From Alsobacter sp045348435 (lineage in GTDB: Bacteria; Pseudomonadota; Alphaproteobacteria; Rhizobiales; Beijerinckiaceae), in assembly GCF_045348435.1 (NCBI RefSeq), contig NZ_CP157484.1, positions 4,588,001 through 4,652,000 of the forward strand: a DNA stretch of 64,000 nt, given 5' to 3'. Each line of letters starts with the position of its first letter. Positions within the stretch are counted from its first letter, which is position 1. Position numbers and translations under genes: made by a program. The notes under the pieces are model-generated. The model was not told the DNA's origin and made no database searches. It saw only the letters and a program-made list of their open reading frames with translations. Shown here one piece after another: positions 1 through 9,301 of the stretch.

Positions 1-24
1 AGCCCCGCCAGACCGGGCGAGGCT
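1..24 (-). terminator. Probable terminator hairpin downstream of rpmB
   Basis: An imperfect inverted repeat (AGCCCCGCC, 6-nt loop, GGCGAGGCT) lies about 30 bases past the rpmB stop in the direction of rpmB transcription. Any T-tract would lie outside the window, so terminator function is inferred from the stem and its position. Confidence 0.45.
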
Positions 25-55
25 TTCACGCAAAGAGCCAAAAGGGTCGGCGCGC

Positions 56-358
56 TTACTGCGCGGCGACGGCCGCGTCGGCGGACTTCTTGGTGATCTC
101 GCGCTTCAGCTCGCGCACGTTCTGCGAGAGGTCCTCGTCCGAGGCCTTCTTCAGGAACGCGTCGAGGCCGCCGCGATGCTCAACCGAGCGCAGCGCATGG
201 GCCGACACCCGCAGGCGCACGCCCTTCTGCAGCGCATCCGACTGGAGCGTCACATGCAGCAGGTTCGGCAGAAACCGCCGCTTGGTCTTATGGTTCGAGT
301 GGCTCACCAGATGTCCGCTCTGGACACCCTTGCCCGTCAACTCACACCGACGCGCCAT
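56..358 (-). CDS. rpmB: 50S ribosomal protein L28
   Basis: Ribosomal protein L28, a structural protein of the large subunit. The 100-aa product begins MARRCELTGKGVQSGH and continues with the conserved block around SHSNHKTKRRFLPNL and the RLRVSAHALRSVEHRGG segment, all typical of alphaproteobacterial L28. The length fits the family in this class, which has a longer C-terminal helix than E. coli L28. It is transcribed alone on the minus strand, divergent from the secreted DUF3108 protein. The first ATG follows directly on the conserved N-terminus, so the start is secure. Confidence 0.97.
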   Translation of the reverse strand: MARRCELTGKGVQSGHLVSHSNHKTKRRFLPNLLHVTLQSDALQKGVRLRVSAHALRSVEHRGGLDAFLKKASDEDLSQNVRELKREITKKSADAAVAAQ

Positions 359-674
359 GGTCGATCGTCCTTATGTGTCTAAGCTTCCGCAGTCGCCCTG
401 AGCCCGACGAGCACCCTCGCCGATAGACAGAAGGCGGCCGAAGCCGCCGTCGGGAACCACGCAGCATTCAATGGTCGGTGCTCTATAGTGGCGGGCCATG
501 CCAGCGTCAACCCGGCAGATGCCTCCTGCGGCCGGCGCCGCTTTGGCGAAGGGCATGCGCCCGCCGGGGCGAGAATCAGTCATGATGACCCGATGGCGCC
601 CGCCACGAAACCGACTTGATCCAGCGCGAGACAGGATGCCGATCCTCGTCACGCGACGGCCGAGCCGCAGAGAC

Positions 675-1565
675 ATGCGACTGATGACGATTCCCCCCCT
701 CCGCCGCGCCCTCCCCCTGAGCCGCGCCGCGGCCCGATGCTTCGGGATCGCGGCTCTGGCCGCGGCGCTCTCGGGAGCGGCGCGCGCCGAGACGGTCGAC
801 ATCCAGTACGGCCTCACCCTCGCAGGCCTGCCGATCGGCACCGCGTCGCTGGCCGGCGCGTTGACGCGCGACGCCTACAAGCTGGACGTGAAGGCGCGCA
901 TGACCGGCCTCGCCGGCATGCTGACCAGCGGCCGGGGCGCGGGGACGGCCACGGGCGTCAACGCCGGCGGCAAACTCCTGCCCTCCACCTACGCCCTGAC
1001 GTCTGGCGGCGGCAGCCAGGTCTACACGGTCCGGATGGCGCTCAAGGCCGGCGACGTCGCCGCTGTCGACATCAGCCCGCCACTGGACGCCAAGGTCGAC
1101 CGCGTCCCCGTGCTGGAGACGCACAAGCGCGGCGTCCTCGACCCGGTCAGCGCGCTGCTGTTTCCGGTAGCCGGGCGCGGGCCCCTGCTGGAGCCGGAGT
1201 CCTGCAACCGCACCATCCCGGTCTTCGACGGAGCCGGCCGCTTCGACGTCACCATGAGCTTCTCGGAGACCCGGCAGGTCGACGTGCCCGGATACAAGGG
1301 CCCGGTGCTCGTCTGCGCGGCGCGGTACAATCCCATTTCGGGCCACCGGGTGAATCGCAAGTCAACCCAGTTCATGGCCGACAACCGCGACATGGAGGCG
1401 TGGCTCGCCCCGGTGGACGCCGCCCACACGCTCGTTCCGGTCAAGATCGCCGTCCGGACGCAGGTTGGGACCACCGTCATCGAGGCGACCCGGTTCAGCG
1501 TCGGGCGGTCCGCCGCTGTTCCCGGCGGGTCGACCACCGCGTCCCGAACCGCTCCGGCCGAGTAG
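675..1565 (+). CDS. DUF3108 domain-containing secreted protein
   Basis: Putative periplasmic protein of the DUF3108 family; its function is unknown. The chosen ATG gives a protein of 296 aa whose N-terminus has basic residues, a hydrophobic stretch and an ARA-type signal peptidase site before ETVDIQYGLTLAGLPIGTA. The body is the predicted beta-rich DUF3108 fold. The frame stays open upstream to an ATG at 498, but that would put 59 arginine-rich residues before the signal peptide, so the later start is preferred. The gene lies between rpmB and the Suv3-like helicase, an arrangement commonly seen in Rhizobiales. Confidence 0.85.
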   Translation: MRLMTIPPLRRALPLSRAAARCFGIAALAAALSGAARAETVDIQYGLTLAGLPIGTASLAGALTRDAYKLDVKARMTGLAGMLTSGRGAGTATGVNAGGKLLPSTYALTSGGGSQVYTVRMALKAGDVAAVDISPPLDAKVDRVPVLETHKRGVLDPVSALLFPVAGRGPLLEPESCNRTIPVFDGAGRFDVTMSFSETRQVDVPGYKGPVLVCAARYNPISGHRVNRKSTQFMADNRDMEAWLAPVDAAHTLVPVKIAVRTQVGTTVIEATRFSVGRSAAVPGGSTTASRTAPAE

Positions 1566-2065
1566 GCCCGGCCTCCCGATTCAGCACCGTCCCTTAACGG
1601 CCGACCGGCCGGCACGGCGTCCGGCGGCGATCCCGCCGTCGCCGGTGGGCGTTGGAATCATGCGTAGATCTGCCCTTCGTACGGGATGCGTTCTGCATTG
1701 CGTCCAATCGTTAAGATCCTGGTGAAGATTTTTACTCACCCCCGTAAAGCTCTCGTTCATCAGCGCCGAGTCTTTTGTCCTGCAGGACTGAGTCAAGCCA
1801 CGCAGCTGAGTTCCTCTCCTCCGGACCGCCGTCTGGTATGGCGTTGAGTGAATCCTGTCCACATCTTGGGCGTGAACGAAACTAGACTCAGGCCGAGTCA
1901 CCGATTCGGGCCCGGTTCGTTCCAGACTCGTTCGCCTCCTGAAAAACTTTGGCCCGGCTGGCGGGCGATGTGTTACAGGAGGGCCCCGCCCGCCCAGACG
2001 CCCTGGAGCGCCCCGGCCGCGCTGACGCTCGCAGCCGTCCTTGCTCTTTCCCATATCCAGGACCG
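1566..2065. promoter_or_regulatory. 500-bp intergenic region with a cluster of GANTC (CcrM) sites
   Basis: No gene is supported here. Nine GANTC sites occur, starting at 1578, 1655, 1768, 1790, 1850, 1885, 1895, 1903 and 1925. Seven of them fall within 162 bp. At this base composition roughly one site per 300 bp would be expected. GANTC is the target of the cell-cycle methylase CcrM in alphaproteobacteria. The stretch also has a short AT-rich patch (about 1690-1735) and an imperfect DnaA-box-like CTGTCCACA at 1855. It presumably carries the promoter and leader of the helicase gene. Confidence 0.5.
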
Positions 2066-5000
2066 ATGCTGCCTCGCTCACTCCCGACATCTGTTCGCGC
2101 GCGCGGCGTCACGGCCGTGCTCGGGCCGACGAACACCGGCAAGACCCACCTGGCGATCGAGCGGATGGTCGCGCATGGCGGAGGCCTGATCGGCCTGCCC
2201 TTGCGCCTGCTGGCGCGCGAGGTCTACCAGCGGCTCGTGGAGCGCACCTCGGTCGACGCCGTCGCGCTGATCACCGGCGAGGAGAAGATCAAGCCGCCCG
2301 GCGCGCGCTTCTGGGTCGCCACCGTGGAGGCGATGCCGCGGGACCTCGAGACCCCCTTCGTGGCCATCGACGAGATCCAGATCGCGGCCGACCGCGACCG
2401 CGGACACGTCTTCACCGACCGGCTCTTGAACATGCGCGGCCGGGCCGAGACCCTGCTGATCGGCGCCGCCACCATGAAGCCGCTGATCGAGCGGCTGCTG
2501 CCGGGCGCGAACATCGTGTCGCGGCCGCGGCTCTCCCGGCTGACCTTCGCGGGAGAGAAGAAATTGACCCGGCTTCCGCGGCGCAGCGCCATCGTGGCGT
2601 TCTCGGCCGAGGAGGTCTACGCCATCGCAGAGCTGATCCGCCGCCAGCGCGGGGGAGCCGCCGTGGTCATGGGCGCGCTGTCGCCCCGTACCCGCAACGC
2701 CCAGGTGGCGCTCTACCAGTCGGGCGACGTCGACTACCTCATCGCCACCGACGCGATCGGCATGGGGCTGAACCTCGACGTCGACCACGTCGCCTTCGCG
2801 GCGGACCGGAAATTCGACGGCGCCATGCATCGCCGGCTCAACCCGGCGGAGTTCGGCCAGATCGCCGGGCGCGCGGGACGCCACCTCCGGGACGGCACCT
2901 TCGGCACCACGGGGCGATGCGAGCCTTTCGACACCGAGCTCGTCCGCTCGCTCGAGGACCACGCCTTCGACGCGGTGAAAGTCCTGCAATGGCGCAATCC
3001 GGAGCTCGATTTCCGCACCGTCGCCCAGCTTGTGTCCTCGCTGGAGCGAAATCCCGCCGAACAGGGCCTGACGCGGGCCCTCGCGGCCGACGACGTCATC
3101 GCGCTGGAAACCGTCTCTCACGACGAGGACCTCAAGCGCTTCGCCGCGAGCCCCGAGGCCGTGTCGCGGCTGTGGGACGTGTGCCAGGTGCCGGATTACC
3201 GCAAGGTCGCGCCCGCCGCGCATTCGGACCTCGTCGGGACCATCTTCCGTCAGCTAATGCGTGACGGCCGCCTCTCGGACGACTGGTTCGCCAGCCGCGT
3301 CAAGGAGGTGGACCGCACCGACGGCGAGATCGACACGCTGTCCGCGCGCATCGCGCAGGGCCGCACCTGGACCTTCGTGGCGAACCGTCCGGATTGGTTG
3401 CGTGATCCTGAGCATTGGCAGAGGGTCACCCGTCAGGTAGAGGACAGGCTGTCGGACGCCCTGCATGAGCGTCTGGCGCAACGTTTTGTGGACCGCCGCA
3501 CGAGCGTGCTCATGCGGCGTCTGAGAGAGAACGCGATGCTCGAGGCGGAAATCACGGCGGCGGGCGACGTGCTCGTCGAAGGCCATCATGTCGGCCGTCT
3601 GCACGGATTCCAGTTCGCGCCGGATCCGCAGGCTGGCGGATCCGAGGCGAAGGCGCTTCGCAACGCGGCGATGAAAGCGCTCGCCGGCGAGATCGAGACC
3701 CGCGCGTCCCGGATCGCGGGCGCGGGCGACGACCAGTTCGTCCTCGCCAATGACGGGTCGGTCCGCTGGCAGGGCGAAGTCGTCGCCAAGCTGACGGCCG
3801 GCGACAAGCTGCTGGAGCCTCGGCTGCGGCTGCTGGCCGACGAACAGCTGACCGGCGGGGCGCGCGAGCAGGTCCAGGCCCGGCTCGACCTGTGGATGAA
3901 GGCTCATGTCGAGAAGCTGCTCGGCCCGTTGCTGAAGCTGGAGTCCGCCGACGGCCTCAGCGGCATCGCCCGCGGCCTCGCCTTCCAGATCTCCGAGGCG
4001 CTCGGCGTGCTGGAGCGCTCCAAGGTCGCCGAGGAGATGAAGCATCTCGACCAGGAAGGCCGCGGCAGCCTGCGCAATTTCGGCGTCCGGTTCGGCGCCT
4101 ACCATCTCACCGTGCCGGCGCTGCTGAAGCCCGCGCCGCGCGGGCTCGCGGCCCAGCTCTGGGCGCTCAAGCACGGCGGCCCCGAGCCCAAGGGCCTGGA
4201 CGACATCCTGCACCTGGCGTCCTCGGGCCGGACCTCCATCCCCGTGGACAAGGAGGTCGCGCGCGGCCTCTATCGCGCCGCGGGCTTCCGCGTCTGTGGC
4301 GAGCGCGCCGTGCGCGTCGACATCCTGGAGCGGCTGGCGGACCTGATCCGGCCTGCGATCCATTACCGGCCCGGCGTGACCCCCGGCGAGCCCCCGGCAG
4401 GCGCCGCTGACGGCGAGGGATTCGTCGTCACGACCGCAATGACGTCGCTGTGCGGATGCGCGGGCGAGGACTTCGCCTCCATCCTCCGTTCCCTGGGCTA
4501 TCTGGTCGACCGGCGTCCCGGGCCCGCCATCACGGTCCCGCTCGTGCCGGCCACCGCCAAGGCGCCCGCTTCTCCCGCCGCCCCAGCCGGTGAGCCGGCT
4601 GTGGAAGCGCCTGCGCCGGCTCCGCAAGAGGCCGTCGCCCCGACGGACGACGCCGCTCCGCTCGACGCAGGCTCGGCGGCCGCCGAGCCGACGCCGCTGG
4701 ACGTCATCGCGGCGGACTTCGCCATGGGCGGAGTCGAACCCGAAGCCCGCGACGCCATCCCGGCCGAGACCGAGGCGGCCCCTGACCTGCCCGCCTCGGA
4801 CGAGGCTCTCGCCGCCCAGCCGAGCGTCGACGTCGCCGGCCAGGATGGGACGACCGACGGCGCCGCCGAGCCGGTCGCGCCCGAAGCCGTCGCCCAGGAG
4901 AACTCGGCGGAGGCGCCGCCTGCGGACGCAGAGTCGGCCGCCGGGCAGGCCGAGGCCGCGGCTCCGGCGCTGATCGAGATCTGGCGGCAGCACCGCCACC

Positions 5001-5521
5001 ATGGCGGCCAACGGCCCGCGCATCAGCGTGGACAGCGGCCGGGCCGCGGCGGAGAGCGGGCGTCGGCTGACGGCGCCGGCGCCGAAGGCCGGCAGGATCG
5101 CGGTCCGCGCCCCGACCGCGGCCCTCGCCCGGATCGCGGCCCCAGGCCCGACCGTGGCCCCCGGCCGGAGCGTGGCCCGAGGCCCGAACGGGTCCCGGCC
5201 GCCGACGGCCAGCCCGCCGAGGTCGCAGCCGCGCCGGATGCGGGACGTCCGGACCACCGCGGCCCGCGCCGGGACTTCGGCAACAAGTCCGGGCCCCATC
5301 GCGGCGGCAAGCCTGGCGATCCGCGCTCGGGCGACGGGTTCCGCAATGGCGGCCAGAAATTCGGCGGCCCGAAGCCGGGCGGCGGCGCGGGGCGTCCCGG
5401 CAAGCCGGGCGGCTGGACGGAGAGGCCGCCGCGCGAGAAGACGCCGGATCCCAACTCCCCCTTCGCCAAGCTTCTCGCCCTCAAGGCGGAACTCGAGGCG
5501 AAACAGGGCGAAAAGGGCTGA
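2066..5521 (+). CDS. Suv3/SUPV3L1-like superfamily 2 helicase with long disordered C-terminal tail
   Basis: ATP-dependent RNA (or RNA/DNA) helicase related to mitochondrial Suv3, probably acting in RNA turnover. The chosen start gives 1151 aa, with Walker A GPTNTGKT at residues 20-27, a DEIQ box at about 102-105, the ATDAIGMGLNL motif near 226 and the QIAGRAGR motif VI near 265. After about residue 830 the sequence becomes Ala/Pro/Glu-rich, then strongly basic. It carries a tandem RPDRGP/RPERGP repeat near residues 1013-1050 and a Gly/Lys-rich end, which suggests an RNA-binding tail. An upstream in-frame start exists, but those residues are unlike the family. The S4-domain gene follows after 6 bases, suggesting an RNA-metabolism operon. 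Confidence 0.92.
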   Translation: MLPRSLPTSVRARGVTAVLGPTNTGKTHLAIERMVAHGGGLIGLPLRLLAREVYQRLVERTSVDAVALITGEEKIKPPGARFWVATVEAMPRDLETPFVAIDEIQIAADRDRGHVFTDRLLNMRGRAETLLIGAATMKPLIERLLPGANIVSRPRLSRLTFAGEKKLTRLPRRSAIVAFSAEEVYAIAELIRRQRGGAAVVMGALSPRTRNAQVALYQSGDVDYLIATDAIGMGLNLDVDHVAFAADRKFDGAMHRRLNPAEFGQIAGRAGRHLRDGTFGTTGRCEPFDTELVRSLEDHAFDAVKVLQWRNPELDFRTVAQLVSSLERNPAEQGLTRALAADDVIALETVSHDEDLKRFAASPEAVSRLWDVCQVPDYRKVAPAAHSDLVGTIFRQLMRDGRLSDDWFASRVKEVDRTDGEIDTLSARIAQGRTWTFVANRPDWLRDPEHWQRVTRQVEDRLSDALHERLAQRFVDRRTSVLMRRLRENAMLEAEITAAGDVLVEGHHVGRLHGFQFAPDPQAGGSEAKALRNAAMKALAGEIETRASRIAGAGDDQFVLANDGSVRWQGEVVAKLTAGDKLLEPRLRLLADEQLTGGAREQVQARLDLWMKAHVEKLLGPLLKLESADGLSGIARGLAFQISEALGVLERSKVAEEMKHLDQEGRGSLRNFGVRFGAYHLTVPALLKPAPRGLAAQLWALKHGGPEPKGLDDILHLASSGRTSIPVDKEVARGLYRAAGFRVCGERAVRVDILERLADLIRPAIHYRPGVTPGEPPAGAADGEGFVVTTAMTSLCGCAGEDFASILRSLGYLVDRRPGPAITVPLVPATAKAPASPAAPAGEPAVEAPAPAPQEAVAPTDDAAPLDAGSAAAEPTPLDVIAADFAMGGVEPEARDAIPAETEAAPDLPASDEALAAQPSVDVAGQDGTTDGAAEPVAPEAVAQENSAEAPPADAESAAGQAEAAAPALIEIWRQHRHHGGQRPAHQRGQRPGRGGERASADGAGAEGRQDRGPRPDRGPRPDRGPRPDRGPRPERGPRPERVPAADGQPAEVAAAPDAGRPDHRGPRRDFGNKSGPHRGGKPGDPRSGDGFRNGGQKFGGPKPGGGAGRPGKPGGWTERPPREKTPDPNSPFAKLLALKAELEAKQGEKG

Positions 5522-5527
5522 TTTCGC

Positions 5528-5845
5528 GTGGCGCGCCGCAACGGCTCCGACAAAGGGTCGGAAGTCCGCGGGCCGGACGACGCCGCGGACCGTCAGCGCC
5601 TCGACAAATGGCTCGTCTACGCCCGGTTCGCCAAGACCCGCACCGTCGCGTCGGACCTGATCGAGAGCGGGCGGATCCGGCTCAACGGAGGCAGGATCAC
5701 CAATCCGGCCCGCGGGCTGGCGATCGGGGACGTGCTGACCATGGCGCTGCCGCACGCCACCCGGGTCGTGCGGGTTCTGGCGGTGGCCGAGCGACGCGGC
5801 TCCTTCCCGGACGCGCAGGCCCTTTACGAGGACATCGCGCCCTGA
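5528..5845 (+). CDS. S4 domain RNA-binding protein (HslR-like)
   Basis: Small RNA-binding protein of 105 aa made mostly of one S4 domain: RLDKWLVYARFAKTR, then ASDLIESGRIRLNG and an IGDVLTM segment. The family includes the heat-shock ribosome-recycling protein HslR of E. coli, which binds stalled 50S subunits; that role here is inferred. The start is GTG, six bases after the helicase stop, so the two genes are probably co-transcribed and possibly translationally coupled. The N-terminal 20 residues are polar and precede the domain. Confidence 0.88.
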   Translation: MARRNGSDKGSEVRGPDDAADRQRLDKWLVYARFAKTRTVASDLIESGRIRLNGGRITNPARGLAIGDVLTMALPHATRVVRVLAVAERRGSFPDAQALYEDIAP

Positions 5846-5983
5846 GCGCGGCGGCGCCGGTCGTCTTGCAACAGCGTGGGTTCTCGGCTACGCAACGGCA
5901 GCGCTGAGGGAGCCTGCCGGCGCGGTCGCGAAACTGGCTCGTGGATGCCCAAAGCCGGCCTTGACCCGGCCCGGGAGTTTGCA

Positions 5984-6322
5984 ATGACGTACGTCGTCGT
6001 CGAAAACTGCATCAAGTGCAAGTACATGGACTGCGTGGAAGTGTGTCCGGTGGACTGCTTCTACGAAGGCGAGAACATGCTCGTCATTCACCCGGACGAG
6101 TGCATCGACTGCGGCGTCTGCGAGCCCGAGTGCCCGGCCGAAGCCATCAAGCCCGACACCGAGTCCGGCCTCGATCCGTGGCTCAAGCTAAACGCCGAAT
6201 ACGCCAAGAGCTGGCCCAACATCACCGTCAAGCGCGACGCCCCGACGGACGCCAAGGAGCACGACGGGGAAGCCGGCAAACTGGAAAAATATTTTTCGCC
6301 GAACCCCGGCGAGGGCGATTGA
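5984..6322 (+). CDS. fdxA: Seven-iron (3Fe-4S/4Fe-4S) ferredoxin FdxA
   Basis: Soluble electron carrier of 112 aa. Cysteines at 9, 12, 17, 21 and 25 (N-C-I-K-C...D-C-V-E-V-C-P) and at 40, 43, 46 and 50 (C-I-D-C-G-V-C-E-P-E-C-P) match the 7Fe ferredoxins of the FdxA type. The chosen ATG gives the canonical MTYVVVENC start; an in-frame start further upstream would add unrelated residues. The C-terminal helix WLKLNAEYAKSWPNIT is family-typical. The gene sits between the S4 gene and carD, as commonly seen in Rhizobiales. Confidence 0.96.
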   Translation: MTYVVVENCIKCKYMDCVEVCPVDCFYEGENMLVIHPDECIDCGVCEPECPAEAIKPDTESGLDPWLKLNAEYAKSWPNITVKRDAPTDAKEHDGEAGKLEKYFSPNPGEGD

Positions 6323-6477
6323 CATCAAGCTGAGTCGTGACTTTGCAACGCGGAGTCGCATCGGGAACAGGGCGGCTGCGCCTTGAAACCTTTGATTTAC
6401 CCACCATTTTGTGTTAGCGTCCGGGTGTAGTCGATTACCTCCGGCGCGCTTTGCCTCATTCTGAAACTTCCAATCAG

Positions 6478-6502
6478 AAAAACCCACTTGGGCTGAGTGG
6501 GT
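6478..6502 (-). terminator. Rho-independent terminator on the minus strand between fdxA and carD
   Basis: A perfect 7-bp stem (ACCCACT / AGTGGGT, 7-nt loop) is followed on the minus strand by a run of five T. No minus-strand protein gene lies upstream of it within the 328-bp fdxA-carD gap. It could therefore end a short minus-strand RNA starting somewhere in 6500-6640, or act as a bidirectional block after fdxA. The rest of the gap shows nothing else that I can support. Confidence 0.5.
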
Positions 6503-6650
6503 GCGGCATGCGTTTTTGAACTTCGGCTGAAATCCATAACGGCGTGAGTGTCGAAATTCACGCTGCGGGGTATCTTGCGTCGGCGTTCGCGTCGACCTTC
6601 GCGTGTGGCAGCCGGGCGGTTCAGCCCGGCCTCAGGGAGATGACCTGAAT

Positions 6651-7247
6651 ATGACGAACGCTAAGAAACATTCCAATCGCCACGGCTACAAGACGGGTGA
6701 ATTCGTCGTGTACCCGGCGCATGGGGTCGGGCAGATCATGGCGATCGAAGAGCAAGAAGTCGCCGGGTTCAAGCTCGAGCTTTTCGTCATCTCCTTCGAG
6801 AAGGACAAAATGACTCTCCGCGTGCCGACCGCCAAGGCCACGTCGGTGGGCATGCGCAAGCTTGCCGAGAACGCCCTCGTCGCCAAGGCGCTGGAGACCA
6901 TCACCGGCCGTGCGCGCATCAAACGCACCATGTGGTCGCGTCGCGCTCAGGAATACGAGGCGAAGATCAATTCCGGCGACCTGATCGCCATCGCCGAAGT
7001 GGTGCGCGACCTTCACCGGTCCGACGCTCAGCCCGAGCAGTCCTATTCCGAGCGCCAGCTTTACGAAGCCGCGCTGGACCGGATGGCCCGCGAGGTCGCC
7101 GCCGTGAACCGCCTGCACGAGACCGAAGCCCTCAAGCTGATCGAGGCGCAGCTCGCCAAGTCGCCGAAGCGCGTCAAGGGCGCGGAGGCGGAAGCCGAGG
7201 TCGAGGCCGCCAACGAGGCCGAGGACGAGCAGGAAGAGGCCGCCTGA
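6651..7247 (+). CDS. carD: CarD family transcriptional regulator
   Basis: CarD binds the RNA polymerase beta subunit through its N-terminal Tudor-like RID domain and stabilises open promoter complexes. The chosen ATG gives 198 aa starting MTNAKKHSNRHGYKTGEF. FVVYPAHGVGQIMAIEEQEV is the classic CarD_TRCF RID motif, and a helical C-terminal DNA-binding part follows (WSRRAQEYEAKINSGD). The last 20 residues are Glu/Ala-rich. A strong terminator lies 28 bases after the stop, so the gene is probably monocistronic. Confidence 0.94.
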   Translation: MTNAKKHSNRHGYKTGEFVVYPAHGVGQIMAIEEQEVAGFKLELFVISFEKDKMTLRVPTAKATSVGMRKLAENALVAKALETITGRARIKRTMWSRRAQEYEAKINSGDLIAIAEVVRDLHRSDAQPEQSYSERQLYEAALDRMAREVAAVNRLHETEALKLIEAQLAKSPKRVKGAEAEAEVEAANEAEDEQEEAA

Positions 7248-7274
7248 GACGGCCGGTCCACTTCCCCAGGTTCA

Positions 7275-7307
7275 AGAGCCCGGCATCGCGCCGGGCTCTT
7301 TCGTTTT
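7275..7307 (+). terminator. Rho-independent terminator of carD
   Basis: A perfect 10-bp stem AGAGCCCGGC / GCCGGGCTCT with a 5-nt loop is followed by TTCGTTTT. It lies directly downstream of carD and upstream of the convergent hydrolase gene. Confidence 0.9.
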
Positions 7308-7339
7308 GGCGCGCCCGGCGATCGGACCGCCGGTCACCC

Positions 7340-8203
7340 TCAGGCGAGGGTCTCCTTGAAAAACGCGACCGTGCGGTCGAAGGCCAGGGTCGCGGCGGCC
7401 TGGTCGTAGCGTTCAGCGCTGGTGTCGTTGTGAAAGGCGTGGTTCACGCCCTCATAGACATAGATCCTGTGCGGCTCGCCGGCGGCTTTCAGCGCCGCGT
7501 CATATCCGGCCATGCCAGCGTTCACGCGCTGGTCCAGGCCCGCGTAATGCAGCAGGAGCGGCGTCTTGTAGCGGCCCACAGCCTCGGTGGGCGGAGCCAC
7601 GCCATAGAAGGCCACGCCCGCGCCGAGCCGCGGTTCGCGGGTCGCCAGGATGTTGACCATCCCGCCGCCCCAGCAGAAGCCGACCGCGCCGACCTTGCCG
7701 TTGGAGTGCGGGTTCTCGCGCAGAAGCGTCAGCATCGCGCCGGCCTGCTGGACGACGCTCTCGCCGGTCAGCTTCGCGAACAGGTCTCGCGCGGCGTCCG
7801 CGTCCTCTGGCGTGCCGCCCAGCGGAAGCAGGAAGTCGCCCGCCAGCGCCACGAACCCGGCCACCGCGAAGCGGCGCGCCACGTCCTGGATGTGGGGGTT
7901 GAGGCCGCGGTTCTCGTGGATCACGATCACGGCGGGATGGCGGGCGTCGTCCTTCGGACGCGCCAGATAGCCGGACACCCTGACGTCGGCCACCGAAGTC
8001 CTGATGCGCTCGGTCACGATCCTGTCGTCCGTCTCGGGAACCAGAGCCGCACGGGCGTAGTTCGGTTCGAGAACGGCCAGAGCCGCCCCGGCGGCCGCGG
8101 CGGATCCAGCCAGGGCGCTCAGCCTTTCCAGGAACGTCCTCCTGGCCAGCGGCCTGTGGGTGTACTCGTCATAAAGGTCGATGATTTTCTGATCGAGGGA
8201 CAT
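7340..8203 (-). CDS. Dienelactone hydrolase family protein with Tat-type signal
   Basis: Alpha/beta hydrolase of the dienelactone hydrolase (carboxymethylenebutenolidase) family, 287 aa. The catalytic triad is visible: the nucleophilic Cys in GFCWGGG near residue 176, an Asp in YAGLDQRV near 225 and a His in VNHAFHND near 255. The N-terminus carries RRTFLERL followed by an Ala-rich hydrophobic stretch, resembling a twin-arginine export signal, so the enzyme may be periplasmic. The substrate cannot be deduced. It is convergent with carD and divergent from rpoH. Confidence 0.88.
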   Translation of the reverse strand: MSLDQKIIDLYDEYTHRPLARRTFLERLSALAGSAAAAGAALAVLEPNYARAALVPETDDRIVTERIRTSVADVRVSGYLARPKDDARHPAVIVIHENRGLNPHIQDVARRFAVAGFVALAGDFLLPLGGTPEDADAARDLFAKLTGESVVQQAGAMLTLLRENPHSNGKVGAVGFCWGGGMVNILATREPRLGAGVAFYGVAPPTEAVGRYKTPLLLHYAGLDQRVNAGMAGYDAALKAAGEPHRIYVYEGVNHAFHNDTSAERYDQAAATLAFDRTVAFFKETLA

Positions 8204-8414
8204 GCCGGAACCCTTCTTGTCACAGGTCCCATTTGGGACCAGCGGGTGACGGAAGCCAATGCGCTTGGCGGCCCATGTGGGCTCCCGGGTGATCTGGCCG
8301 GTTCACAAATGCGTAGAAACACAGAGCGCCTCCCCCGGAGCCAGGGCTGGCTCGGGCCTGGAGAGCGCGTCAGCGAAATCGGGTTGCCTCGATCGGGCAG
8401 GCGGCCTTTGCGCA

Positions 8415-9299
<885 letters not shown>

Positions 9300-9301
9300 C
9301 C

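Noticed and set aside
1855..1863. DnaA-box-like CTGTCCACA as sign of a chromosomal origin
   Set aside because: Two mismatches to TTATCCACA, a single copy, and no typical origin neighbours; the GANTC cluster is kept as a separate observation.
3254..5755. Very long open antisense frame over the helicase gene
   Set aside because: It mirrors the codon periodicity of a high-GC gene, has low-complexity Arg/Ala-rich content and no domain; the sense gene is unambiguous.
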